From assembly GCA_026705345.1 (NCBI GenBank), contig JAPPAV010000069.1, positions 62,001 through 126,000 on the forward strand: 64,000 nt of DNA, written 5' to 3'. Source of the DNA: Gammaproteobacteria bacterium (lineage in GTDB: Bacteria; Pseudomonadota; Gammaproteobacteria; Pseudomonadales; Azotimanducaceae). The notes under the pieces were generated by a model that was not told where the DNA came from, ran no database searches, and was given only the letters and a program-made list of their open reading frames with translations. Shown here one piece after another: positions 48,396 through 57,698 of the stretch. Within the stretch, counting starts at the first letter, position 1. Each line of letters opens with the position of its first letter. The position numbers and the translations under genes were made by a program.

Positions 48396-49253
48396 ATGAA
48401 CTTCGGAATCCTGCTTCGCGTTGCCGCCGCGGCGGCGGTCACCACGCTTGTTGGCTGCTCCGCCGCGTTCTTCGGCATCGAGCACAGCACCCGTTCCAGC
48501 ACGGTGGACTACCTCTACCCGGACGGCGAACGCCCGGCGATCGACCCGGAAGTCACGCCCCGGCTTGAACTGCCGCTACGAGTGGGCATCGCCTTCGTCC
48601 CCACCACCGACCGTTCTTGGCGAGGGGGTCACCAGCGGGCCGAAGCCAGGCGAGTCGAGTTGCTCGAGATCGTAAAGGCTGCCTTCGAGGGGGTCGACTA
48701 CGTCGAAGAAATCCAGATTATTCCGTCGAGCTATCTTGGCAGCGCGGGCGGCTTCCAAGGACTCGAACAGATGGGCCGCATCTACGACCTCGATGTATTC
48801 GCCTTGGTGTCCTGGGACCAGGTCGCGAACACCAGGGACACGGTGTTCTCGATCCTCTACTGGACCATCGTCGGCGCCCACGTGATTCCCGCGTCCAAGA
48901 ACAGCGTCCACACCATGCTCGATACGGCCGTATTCGACATTCGAACGCGGAAACTCCTGCTCCGGGCACCCGGGTTCGACCAGGACAGTCAGCTGACTAC
49001 CGCGACCGCTTCAGGAGGCGACCAGAAGTGGCTCAGCGACTTGAGCTTCGAACGCGCCATCGCGGAGATGTCCAAGAACCTCGAAGCGGAAATCGGCGAG
49101 TTCGGCAAACGGGTCAAGGAGGACAAGTCGGTCGAGATCGCCTATTCCAAGGGCTACAAGGGTTCGTCGGCACCGCCGTGGCTACTCGGCGCACTCGCAC
49201 TCGTCGCCTGTTTCCCGCCGCGAGGCTCGCGCCGAAAGAAGCCCACGGCCTAG
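48396..49253 (+). CDS. Rhombotarget-type lipoprotein
   Basis: Lipobox TTLVGC; C-terminal tripartite tail GSSAPPWLLGALALVACFPPRGSRRKK; adjacent to rhombosortase. Confidence 0.8.
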   Translation: MNFGILLRVAAAAAVTTLVGCSAAFFGIEHSTRSSTVDYLYPDGERPAIDPEVTPRLELPLRVGIAFVPTTDRSWRGGHQRAEARRVELLEIVKAAFEGVDYVEEIQIIPSSYLGSAGGFQGLEQMGRIYDLDVFALVSWDQVANTRDTVFSILYWTIVGAHVIPASKNSVHTMLDTAVFDIRTRKLLLRAPGFDQDSQLTTATASGGDQKWLSDLSFERAIAEMSKNLEAEIGEFGKRVKEDKSVEIAYSKGYKGSSAPPWLLGALALVACFPPRGSRRKKPTA

Positions 49254-49285
49254 GGGGCATGGGTGGGCCGCTCTGCCCGCTACCC

Positions 49286-49837
49286 ATGATGCGCGTTCGT
49301 CTCCTACGCTTCCTTGTGGCAACGGTCACCGCTGCCGCCGTGTTCCTCGGCACATCCCGATGGCTAGACAGCTTGGCCTTCGACCGGATTGCGATCATCG
49401 AGGGGGAATACTGGCGGCTCGGAACTTCCCACCTCACTCATCTCGACAACATGCACGGGCTGATGAACGCGTTGGGTGTTGGCCTGGTGACAGCGGTGCT
49501 TCTCGACTTCCTGCGGCCCGCGAGGTTGCTCGCAAGCGCGGTGACGATCGCCGGAACGATCAGCGGGGCAAGCGTTCTGCTTGCCGTCGAGTCAACCTAC
49601 GCCGGTGCTTCGGGCATCCTGTACGGTCTCGCCGCGATCGCGGTGTTCGCACTCGCCAAGCGCACGCCGCGGCTCGCTACCGCAGTTGGCGTCGTTCTCA
49701 TGGCGGGGGTCGCGACGGCGTTCGCCGATTGGCACCGGGCCTGGACGGCCGACGTGGCCACTCACACCCACCTGATCGGCATGGCCGCAGGTGCCGCCAT
49801 CGGTGTCTGGGTTCGGCGGAGCGCCCCGGCACGCTAG
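49286..49837 (+). CDS. Rhombosortase (rhomboid-family intramembrane serine protease)
   Basis: YWRLGTSHLTHLDNMH; GASGILYGL (GxSG nucleophile); ATHTHLIGMAAGA (His); about six TM segments. Confidence 0.87.
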   Translation: MMRVRLLRFLVATVTAAAVFLGTSRWLDSLAFDRIAIIEGEYWRLGTSHLTHLDNMHGLMNALGVGLVTAVLLDFLRPARLLASAVTIAGTISGASVLLAVESTYAGASGILYGLAAIAVFALAKRTPRLATAVGVVLMAGVATAFADWHRAWTADVATHTHLIGMAAGAAIGVWVRRSAPAR

Positions 49838-49859
49838 TCCTGGCAAGGACCGAAACGCT

Positions 49860-51467
49860 CTACTGGCGCACGACCTCCTCGTCAGCCTCGAGGTCCAAGG
49901 CGGCGTGGAACAGCGCTTTCGTGTAGTCGCTGCTAGGATTCGTGAACACGTCGCGGGCGGGCCCCTGCTCGACGATGACGCCGTCGCGCATGACGATCAG
50001 CCAGTTGGCGAGCGCCCGGACCACCTTGAGGTCGTGGCTGACGAATAGGTAGCCGAGGTCGTGGGCAACCTGAAGATCGCGCAGGAGGTCGACGATCTGG
50101 GCCTGCACCGACATGTCGAGGGCGGAGGTCGGTTCGTCCAGGACGACGAACCTAGGCTTCAGCACCATGGCGCGTGCGATTGAGATGCGCTGACGCTGGC
50201 CACCCGAGAACTCGTGCGGATAGCGGTCCATGTGCTCCGGTTCCAAGCCGACCTCGTCCAGCACCTCTGCAACGCGATGACGCCGCTCGTCCTTGCCCAC
50301 GTCGGGCTCATGGATTCGAAGCCCCTCCTCGATGATCTGCAGCACCGAAAGCCGTGGCGAGAGGCTGCCGTAGGGATCCTGGAAGACGATCTGCATGTCC
50401 TTGCGCAGCGGTATCAAGTGCTTGCGTGGGACTTCGCTGATGTCGGCCCCGTCGAACCGCACGATGCCTTCGCTGGCCAGCAAGCGAAGCATTGCGAGTC
50501 CCAACGTGGTCTTGCCCGAGCCGGACTCGCCGACCACGCCAACGGTCTGGCCGGCTCGAACCTCGACGTCGACCGTTTCCACCGCCGTGAAGAACCGGCG
50601 ACCGCCGAACCAGCCCTTGCCGACCGGGTACTTGACGGTGAGGGCGTCGGCGGATGCGACGACGGGAGCCCGTCCGTTGGCGGCCGGTGGATCGCCCTTC
50701 GGCTCGGCCGCCAATAGGTGCCGCGTGTAGTCGTGCCGGGGTGCGGTGAAAATCTGGCGATTCGATCCCGACTCGACGATTTCACCCTCCGTCATCACGC
50801 AGACCCGCTTGGCCATATTGCGCACGATGCCGAGATCGTGGGTGATGAGCAGCATCGCCATGTTCAGTTCGCCCTGGAGATCCTTCAGGAGCTTCAGAAT
50901 CTGCGCCTGAATGGTGACGTCGAGCGCCGTCGTCGGTTCGTCGGCAATCAACAGTTGCGGTTCGTTGGCGAGCGCCATGGCGATCATCACCCGCTGCCGC
51001 TGGCCACCCGAGAGTTCGTGCGGGTAGGCGTTCAGGCGATCCGCGGCGTCCTGCAGCCCAACGAGATGAAGTAGCTCCAGGGTGCGTTCGTAGGCCATCC
51101 CCGGCGACAGCCGTTTGTGTACGACGAGCGCTTCGCCGACCTGCTTGGCGATGGTGTGCAACGGGTTAAGGGAGGTCATGGGTTCCTGGAAGATCATGCT
51201 CACCACGCCGCCGCGCACCTCGAGCAGGCGGGCCTTGTCGGCACCGAGCATCTCCTCGCCGTTGACCAAAACGTTCCCAGCGGGATGGTGTGCCTGGGGA
51301 TAGGGGAGAAGCTGCAGGATCGAGAGGGCCGTCACCGACTTGCCGGAACCCGACTCGCCGACCAGCGCGACGGTCTCGCCCGCTTCGATGTCGAAGGACA
51401 CGCCCCGCACCGCCGGCTCCTCGCCGAAGCTAACGTGCAGATTCCTCACTTCAAGCAGCGCCGCCAT
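49860..51467 (-). CDS. ABC transporter ATP-binding protein, two fused ATPase domains (dipeptide/oligopeptide YejF-like)
   Basis: Two Walker A ([24 protein letters not shown]) and two signature motifs ([30 protein letters not shown]). Confidence 0.93.
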   Translation of the reverse strand: MAALLEVRNLHVSFGEEPAVRGVSFDIEAGETVALVGESGSGKSVTALSILQLLPYPQAHHPAGNVLVNGEEMLGADKARLLEVRGGVVSMIFQEPMTSLNPLHTIAKQVGEALVVHKRLSPGMAYERTLELLHLVGLQDAADRLNAYPHELSGGQRQRVMIAMALANEPQLLIADEPTTALDVTIQAQILKLLKDLQGELNMAMLLITHDLGIVRNMAKRVCVMTEGEIVESGSNRQIFTAPRHDYTRHLLAAEPKGDPPAANGRAPVVASADALTVKYPVGKGWFGGRRFFTAVETVDVEVRAGQTVGVVGESGSGKTTLGLAMLRLLASEGIVRFDGADISEVPRKHLIPLRKDMQIVFQDPYGSLSPRLSVLQIIEEGLRIHEPDVGKDERRHRVAEVLDEVGLEPEHMDRYPHEFSGGQRQRISIARAMVLKPRFVVLDEPTSALDMSVQAQIVDLLRDLQVAHDLGYLFVSHDLKVVRALANWLIVMRDGVIVEQGPARDVFTNPSSDYTKALFHAALDLEADEEVVRQ

Positions 51468-51551
51468 TGCCTCCCCTCGGTGCCGAAGCCCGTGGCCTAC
51501 TCGGACCTCGCCACGATTCTAACCGCTAATCTCCGACGCGATGGCAGCCTT

Positions 51552-51587
51552 GCCACTCCCGCCACTCCCGCCACTCCCGCCACTCCC
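51552..51587. repeat. 9-bp tandem repeat, 4 copies
   Basis: GCCACTCCC x4, directly 3' of the exonuclease stop. Confidence 0.85.
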
Positions 51588-51588
51588 G

Positions 51589-52464
51589 TCAACTCGACCA
51601 ACGTTCGATTCGAGCCCAGAGATCGTTCGCCTCCGCCCGTGCCACGACCTTGCCGAGACGCGGGTGGTCCAGACCACGCCACTCGATTGCGGGCAACGTG
51701 CAGTCGAGAGGAAGGTCGTCGCGCAGGGTGGCCAAGCGCTTGACCAGGAACGCTTCGTCCCGACGAGCGGCGAACTCGGCGGCAAGTTGGTGCCGTCGCG
51801 GGAGCGTACGCCAAGCCGCCGTGTCGCATGGAAAGCTCTCGACCCGGCCATGGGCTGCAAGCATCCTCGCGGCGGACTTCGGTCCCCATCCCGGCACGCC
51901 GGGCAGACCCTTGGCGGGAGCGCCGACCAGTGCCAGGTAGTCCGGGAACTGCCACGGCGCGACACCGTACCGTTCCCGGAACCGCGCTTCGTCCGTGATC
52001 GCCTTGCGAATGCGGTCGAGGACAACGACGCGTTCAGCCCGAATGCACTGGAAGAGGTCGGTGTCCGTGGTGCAGATCACCACCTGGTTCACCTGCGCAT
52101 CGGCATCGAGCTTGCGCGCACCGGTGGCCAGCGCATCGTCCGCCTGGAAACGCACCATCGGCCAGAGCGGGATGCCGAGCGAGCGAACCGCATCGAGTGC
52201 CAACGCGCTCTGACGTCGAATGAGCGTGCCCGGATCCGTCGCGGAACCTCCCCGTGCCGCCGGCAGCGGGTCGAAGGCGACCGCGACGTACGCCGGCGTC
52301 GCATCGTCGGACCGGGCCTTCAAACCCTTCAGCAGCGACAGCAGCGTGTGCAGCAGGCCGCGCACGGCGCCGACCTCCTCGCCATCCACATTGGCGTGCC
52401 GCGGTGTCCCGTGGAAACACCGGAACAGCTCGAAGGTGCCGTCGACCAGGTGGACCTTGGTCAT
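51589..52464 (-). CDS. 5'-3' exonuclease (flap-nuclease/H3TH type)
   Basis: ATG 52464; VHLVDGTFELFRCFHG; FQADDALATGARKL; VICTTDTDLFQCI; LVGAPAKGLPGVPGWGPKSAARMLA. Confidence 0.87.
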   Translation of the reverse strand: MTKVHLVDGTFELFRCFHGTPRHANVDGEEVGAVRGLLHTLLSLLKGLKARSDDATPAYVAVAFDPLPAARGGSATDPGTLIRRQSALALDAVRSLGIPLWPMVRFQADDALATGARKLDADAQVNQVVICTTDTDLFQCIRAERVVVLDRIRKAITDEARFRERYGVAPWQFPDYLALVGAPAKGLPGVPGWGPKSAARMLAAHGRVESFPCDTAAWRTLPRRHQLAAEFAARRDEAFLVKRLATLRDDLPLDCTLPAIEWRGLDHPRLGKVVARAEANDLWARIERWSS

Positions 52465-52477
52465 GGCGGAGGACGGG

Positions 52478-53692
52478 TCAGGGGCCGCGGTCCAACACCT
52501 CCCGCCCGATGGCGCCGGCCTTTCGGAGCGCGGCGATGCCCCCATCGTCCAAACCCAGATCCTCGCCGAGAACTTCGTCGGTGTGTTCGCCAAGCAACGG
52601 AGCGGCTTCGATGTCGACCCGGCTCTTGGACATGCGGGCCGGCCAGCCGAGGAGCCGGATGTCGCCGTGGTCGGCGTGTTGCAGTTCGTGGATGAAGCCG
52701 CGCTCGAGGAGATGCGGATCGGCAAATAGCTCGCTGGTCTCGTAGACCTGGCTCGCGCATACCCCGGCTTGGGCCAACGCCGTCATGGCTTCGCGCTTGG
52801 TCTTCGTACGCGTCCAGGCCGCAATCTCCCCAGTGAGCAGGTCGCGGTTCGCGTGGCGACGCTCGGGATCGTCGAAACGCTCGTCGAGAAGCAGGTCCGG
52901 CTTGCCGATGGCCTTGCAGACGCCTGCCCACATGCGTGGGTTGACCGCCATGATGAACACGTAGTCGTTGGGGCCGTTGCCCTTGCAAGGATAGAGCGAC
53001 GTGAACGGGCCCATGCCGTTGCCGGAGCGTTGCGCGGGAAACTCGCCGTACCGAGTACGCGACACGGCGGTACGCAGGTAGTAGGTCATGGCCTCCTGCA
53101 TCGACAGCTCGATGAGCTGGCCCTCGCCGGTACGCTGCTTCTGCGCCCAGGCGGCAGTCACCGCCAGCGCCGCCTGCATGCCCGTCCCGGCATCGCCCAT
53201 GGTCGGCCCCGGCCGCATCGGCGGCCCGTCCGGCTCGCCCGTGATCGAGAATGCGCCAGCTGCGGCCTGGGCAACCATATCCATGCACTTGTAGTGGGCA
53301 TGGGGACCACTGGTGCCGAAACCCTTGATGCGCACGTAGATGATGTCCGGGTGTATCTCACGCATGACGTCGTAGCCGATGTCCAGTTTCTCGACCACGC
53401 CGGGCCCGTAGTTCTCCACGAAGACATCGTAGCGGGGAACCATTTTCAGCAGCACGTCCCGGCCTTCGGGCGTGTCGAGATGCAGCGTGATGCTGCGCTT
53501 GTTGCTGTTCCAAGCAACGAAATACTCCCGGTCGATCGTTCCGCCGCCAGCACGACCCCGGCCTGGGTCGCCGACTCCGGGGCGTTCCACCTTGACCACG
53601 TCCGCACCGAGAAAGGCAAGGCTCTGGGTGCAGCAGGTCCCCGCTTCATACTGGGTCATATCGAGGATGCGCATGCCGTCCAACGCTGCCAT
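52478..53692 (-). CDS. CaiB/BaiF family III CoA-transferase
   Basis: ATG 53692; GMRILDMTQYEAGTCCTQSLAFLGADVVKVERPGVGDPGR. Confidence 0.9.
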   Translation of the reverse strand: MAALDGMRILDMTQYEAGTCCTQSLAFLGADVVKVERPGVGDPGRGRAGGGTIDREYFVAWNSNKRSITLHLDTPEGRDVLLKMVPRYDVFVENYGPGVVEKLDIGYDVMREIHPDIIYVRIKGFGTSGPHAHYKCMDMVAQAAAGAFSITGEPDGPPMRPGPTMGDAGTGMQAALAVTAAWAQKQRTGEGQLIELSMQEAMTYYLRTAVSRTRYGEFPAQRSGNGMGPFTSLYPCKGNGPNDYVFIMAVNPRMWAGVCKAIGKPDLLLDERFDDPERRHANRDLLTGEIAAWTRTKTKREAMTALAQAGVCASQVYETSELFADPHLLERGFIHELQHADHGDIRLLGWPARMSKSRVDIEAAPLLGEHTDEVLGEDLGLDDGGIAALRKAGAIGREVLDRGP

Positions 53693-53834
53693 TGGGCTCT
53701 CTCCGGGCTGAACGCGGGCAGTATAGCGGACGTGCCGAAGCCGACCGACTCCGGCCGACCTGCAACGCCTCGGCGGTTCCAAGCAACCTGTCCATCCTGT
53801 ATAAGTGCCCGTTCGCTTATCGGTGAGGTTGCAG

Positions 53835-54149
53835 ATGTTCTACGAACTGAGGCGGTACAAGATCGCCGACGGCAAGATGGACGACTGGGTGGCGTTCATG
53901 GAAGGGGTGATCATTCCCTTTCAGGTGGCCCAGGGGATGGTCATTGCCGGCAGCTTCCGAGGCGAGGACGAAACCACCTACGTCTGGTTGCGCCGGTTCG
54001 CCTCCGAAGCCGAACGCGAAGAGCTCTATGCCAAGGTCTATCAAAGCGACCGATGGCGGGACGAAATCGCGCCGCGAGTGGCAGAGCTGATGTTGCCGGA
54101 CATCGAGGTGACGCGCATCGTGCCGACGCCGCACTCGGTGATCAGCTAG
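53835..54149 (+). CDS. NIPSNAP family protein
   Basis: MFYELRRYKIADGKMDDWVAFMEGVIIPFQVAQGMVIAGSFRGEDETTYVWLRRFASEAERE. Confidence 0.85.
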   Translation: MFYELRRYKIADGKMDDWVAFMEGVIIPFQVAQGMVIAGSFRGEDETTYVWLRRFASEAEREELYAKVYQSDRWRDEIAPRVAELMLPDIEVTRIVPTPHSVIS

Positions 54150-54166
54150 CGGGATTGGGGGATTCA

Positions 54167-55609
54167 ATGGCCGAACTGGCGTTTGCGAGCGCGACCGAAC
54201 TCGCACGCAGAATCAAGAACAAGGAGGTCGGCTGCGTCGAACTCCTGACCTACTTCCTCGACCGTGTCGACCGGTTCAATGCCGATCTCAACGCCATCAT
54301 CGTCGACATCCGCGATGAAGCCATGGCCCGGGCGAAGGAGGCGGATCAAGCCCTGGCGTCCGGCCGGGACTGGGGGCCGCTCCACGGCGTTCCAATGACC
54401 GTCAAGGAGTCCTACGACGTCACCGGCACGCCCACGACCTGGGGCGTGCCCGAGCTCAAGGACAGTATCGCCGGGAAGGACGCCCTGTCGATTGCCCGCC
54501 TGCGCGACGCAGGGGCCGTGATCTTCGGCAAGACCAACGTCCCGTACATGCTCTCGGATTTCCAGAGCTACAACGACATCTACGGCACCACCAACAACCC
54601 TTGGGATCTTGCGCGTGCGCCGGGAGGATCCTCCGGTGGTTCGGCGGCGTCCCTGGCGGCCGGGATGACGGGATTGGAGATGGGCTCCGACATCGGTGGA
54701 TCCATCCGCAATCCCGCGCACTTCTGCGGCGTATTCGGCCACAAGCCGACCTGGTTGCTGCTGCCGCCTCGCGGCCACGCGACACGGGGAGTTCTCAGTC
54801 CGTCGGATATCTCGGTGATCGGTCCGCTGGCGCGGTCGGCGACGGATCTGGCCCTCGCCGTGGGAATCTGCGGCGGGCCAGACGAGATCGCGTCCCGTGG
54901 CCTCTCGCTCGAACTGCCGAGACTCTCGAAATCGCCCGGCGAACTCCGGGTCGCCGTGTGGCGTGACGACGACATCGCCCGCGTGGACGCGAGCGTCGCC
55001 GCGCGGGTCGACGCGGTGGCCGGCGCGCTTGCCGAAACCGGCGCCGAGGTCGACTTCGATGCCCGGCCAGTCGACTCTGAACATTCCCACACGGTCTACC
55101 AGTGCTTGCTGCAGGCGACCATGTCGGCCCGCTTGCCCGAGGAGCGGTACGAGGCGGTCAGACAACAGGTCGAAGCCATGGACCCCGGCGACACCAGCCG
55201 CGGCGCAACGGTGCAGCGCTCGCAGGTAGCAAGATTCCGTGAGTGGACCGCCAACAACGAGCAGCGCACGCACTTGCGCTGGCAGTGGCACGACTTCTTC
55301 CAGCGTTTCGACGTGCTGGTCTCGCCGATCATGTCGACGTCCGCCATCCTTCACGACCACCGGCCCTTCGGCGACCGCACGTTGACGGTCAACGGCAAAC
55401 AGGAACCGTACTTCAACCAGGTATTCTGGGCGGGACTGGCGAGTGGCGCATACCTGCCGGCGACGGTGATTCCCACCGGCCTGGACGACCTCGGTTTGCC
55501 CATCGGCGTTCAGTTGACCGGCCCCGAGTACGGCGACCTCGTCACCATCGGCATCGCCGAGTTCCTGGAGCAGCAGGGCTTCGCGTTCCAGCCGCCGCCG
55601 GGGTACTGA
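54167..55609 (+). CDS. Amidase (amidase-signature family)
   Basis: ATG 54167; GVPMTVKESYDVTGTPTTWG; APGGSSGGSAASLAAGMTGLEMGSDIGGSIRNPAHFCGVFGHKPT. Confidence 0.93.
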   Translation: MAELAFASATELARRIKNKEVGCVELLTYFLDRVDRFNADLNAIIVDIRDEAMARAKEADQALASGRDWGPLHGVPMTVKESYDVTGTPTTWGVPELKDSIAGKDALSIARLRDAGAVIFGKTNVPYMLSDFQSYNDIYGTTNNPWDLARAPGGSSGGSAASLAAGMTGLEMGSDIGGSIRNPAHFCGVFGHKPTWLLLPPRGHATRGVLSPSDISVIGPLARSATDLALAVGICGGPDEIASRGLSLELPRLSKSPGELRVAVWRDDDIARVDASVAARVDAVAGALAETGAEVDFDARPVDSEHSHTVYQCLLQATMSARLPEERYEAVRQQVEAMDPGDTSRGATVQRSQVARFREWTANNEQRTHLRWQWHDFFQRFDVLVSPIMSTSAILHDHRPFGDRTLTVNGKQEPYFNQVFWAGLASGAYLPATVIPTGLDDLGLPIGVQLTGPEYGDLVTIGIAEFLEQQGFAFQPPPGY

Positions 55610-55709
55610 TATGCGTGAACGCGGCAAGAGGCTCTCACTCGATTCGGGTCGTGATGCCGCATTGACGTCATCACTCATCGGGCTTGGGTGTCACCGCTAG
55701 CCGCTCGAC

Positions 55710-56666
55710 ATGGCGACCGCCATCGCGCACCCGAACATCGCCCTGGTCAAGTACTGGGGTAAGCAAAGTGGTTCCGGCAATCTGCCCGCCACTCCGTCGG
55801 TGTCCGTCACCGTGGCCGGACTGACCACCACCACCCGGGTCGTGCCCGCCGAGCGGGACGCACTGCGCATCAACGGGGATATTCGACGGGAATCGAAGGT
55901 CAAGTCCCTGCTCGATGCCCTGCGGGACGACTTCGAGGTGCCGCCGGTCTCCATCGAGACCCGCAACGACTTCCCCACCGGGGCGGGGCTTGCCTCCTCC
56001 GCCTCCGGCTTTGCCGCCCTGGTCACCGCCATCGACGGCGAGTTCGATCTCGGCCTGACCCCTCGGGAACGTTCGGCGTGGTCGCGCCAAGGCTCGGCGT
56101 CTGCGGCTCGTTCGATCTTCGGCGGCTTCGCGACACTCGCCTCGCAGGACGGCGCCTGGACCGGTGCCGAGCTGCTGGCCAAAGACGCGTGGCCACTCGA
56201 AGTCGTCATCGCCGTAACCGCCGAGGAGCCCAAGCCGGTGTCGTCAAGCGAAGGCATGGAACGATCACGCTCCACGTCGCCCTTCTACGATGCCTGGTGC
56301 CGGCATGCCGACGCCGACTTCGACACCGCCTGCCGAGCGGTGGCGGAACGCGACTTCGAGTCCTTGTGCGAGGTGGCAGAACACAGTTGCCACAAGCTGC
56401 ATGCACTGATGCTGTCTTCCCGGCCGGCCCTTCTCTATTGGAATCAGGCCACCGTTGCGGCCATCGAGACCACTCGCCAACTCCGGCAGGCCGGAACGCC
56501 GGTCTTCTACACCATCGACGCCGGTCCGCAGGTAAAGGCCGTCTGCGCGCCCGGTTACGGTGCCGGCGTCGCCAAGCTACTGGCCAGGTCGCCGGGGGTG
56601 CTGCGTGTCGTGCGCGGCGAGCTCGGCGACGGAGCCCGCATTGTCGCCGAACCCCGACTATCGTGA
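55710..56666 (+). CDS. mvaD: Diphosphomevalonate decarboxylase
   Basis: AHPNIALVKYWGKQSGSGNLPATPSVSVTV; FPTGAGLASSASGFAAL; GSASAARSIFGGFA. Confidence 0.92.
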   Translation: MATAIAHPNIALVKYWGKQSGSGNLPATPSVSVTVAGLTTTTRVVPAERDALRINGDIRRESKVKSLLDALRDDFEVPPVSIETRNDFPTGAGLASSASGFAALVTAIDGEFDLGLTPRERSAWSRQGSASAARSIFGGFATLASQDGAWTGAELLAKDAWPLEVVIAVTAEEPKPVSSSEGMERSRSTSPFYDAWCRHADADFDTACRAVAERDFESLCEVAEHSCHKLHALMLSSRPALLYWNQATVAAIETTRQLRQAGTPVFYTIDAGPQVKAVCAPGYGAGVAKLLARSPGVLRVVRGELGDGARIVAEPRLS

Positions 56667-57616
56667 TCGAGGCATCCGCCCCCGGAAAGCTCGTCATCAG
56701 CGGCGAGTACGCCGTGCTGACCGGGGCTCCGGCCCTCGTTGCCGCAGTGGATCGGCGGGTCACGTGCGCCCTCAGGACGCGGGCCGCGGGTGGCTGGCGC
56801 TTCGCCAGCACCGGTTTCGATGCCAACCGGACGATCTCGAAGACAGAGGTTTTCGTCGCGCCGCCTACGACCATCCCGGGCATCGTCCGGCGCAGCATTG
56901 CCGAGCCCGACGCGCCGGACCACGTCGAAGTGCACATCGACTCAGCCTCCTGCTACCGCGACGGCGTCAAATTGGGGATCGGATCGAGCGCCGCCACGGT
57001 GACCGCATTGGCAACGGCGTTCGGGGTGATGACGGGCGGGGCTCCGCGTCTGACCGACCTCTACGATCTCCACGCCGACTTCCAAGGAGGCGGCAGCGGT
57101 CTCGACGTCGCTGCTGCGGTTACCGGCGGCGTGATCCGGTTCGAGGACCGTGTCGCGACGCCGGTCCGACTGCCGGGAGGCATTCACCTAGCGTTTGTGT
57201 TTACCGGTGCCGGCTCGCGAACAACCACGCTGCTCGCGGCCTTCGACGCGTGGCGCCAACGCGGTGCAACCGGCCCGCTCGAAAGACTCGCCGCCGCTGC
57301 CAGGGAAGTCGTCGACAGCACGACGCATCCCCGTGCCTTCCTGGATGCCCTCGGCGAATACACCGACCTACTTGAACGCTTCGACCAATCGACCCGCATC
57401 GGCATATTCGGACCCGGACATCGACGCGCCCGGGAGTTGTCGTCACGTCTCGGCGTCGTCTACAAGCCCTGCGGCGCCGGCGGTGGCGACACGGGTGTGG
57501 CCGTCTCCACCGACATCGATGAAATCAACGAATTCAAGGAGGGCGTGGAGGCTCTTGGACTCGTGGTTCTGGACATGAACATCTCTTACCGGGGCGTCCA
57601 GGCCCGGACCGGTTGA
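56663..57616 (+). CDS. Phosphomevalonate kinase-like GHMP kinase
   Basis: GTG 56663 overlaps mvaD stop (GTGA); IEASAPGKLVISGEYAVLTGAPALVAAV; LGIGSSAATVTALA; CGAGGGDTGVAV. Confidence 0.87.
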   Translation: MIEASAPGKLVISGEYAVLTGAPALVAAVDRRVTCALRTRAAGGWRFASTGFDANRTISKTEVFVAPPTTIPGIVRRSIAEPDAPDHVEVHIDSASCYRDGVKLGIGSSAATVTALATAFGVMTGGAPRLTDLYDLHADFQGGGSGLDVAAAVTGGVIRFEDRVATPVRLPGGIHLAFVFTGAGSRTTTLLAAFDAWRQRGATGPLERLAAAAREVVDSTTHPRAFLDALGEYTDLLERFDQSTRIGIFGPGHRRARELSSRLGVVYKPCGAGGGDTGVAVSTDIDEINEFKEGVEALGLVVLDMNISYRGVQARTG

Positions 57617-57698
57617 CCTAGGCCAATCACGCCGCCTTGCCAACGGCACTGTCACGGCGTCACACTCAAGCGTCGAAAGACTTGGTCTAGGGGGAAGC

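Noticed and set aside
52769-55609. 946-aa ORF on + strand
   Set aside because: Only the part from ATG 54167 is amidase-like; the N-terminal ~466 aa is antisense to a clear CoA-transferase and has biased R/H/G composition typical of GC-rich shadow ORFs
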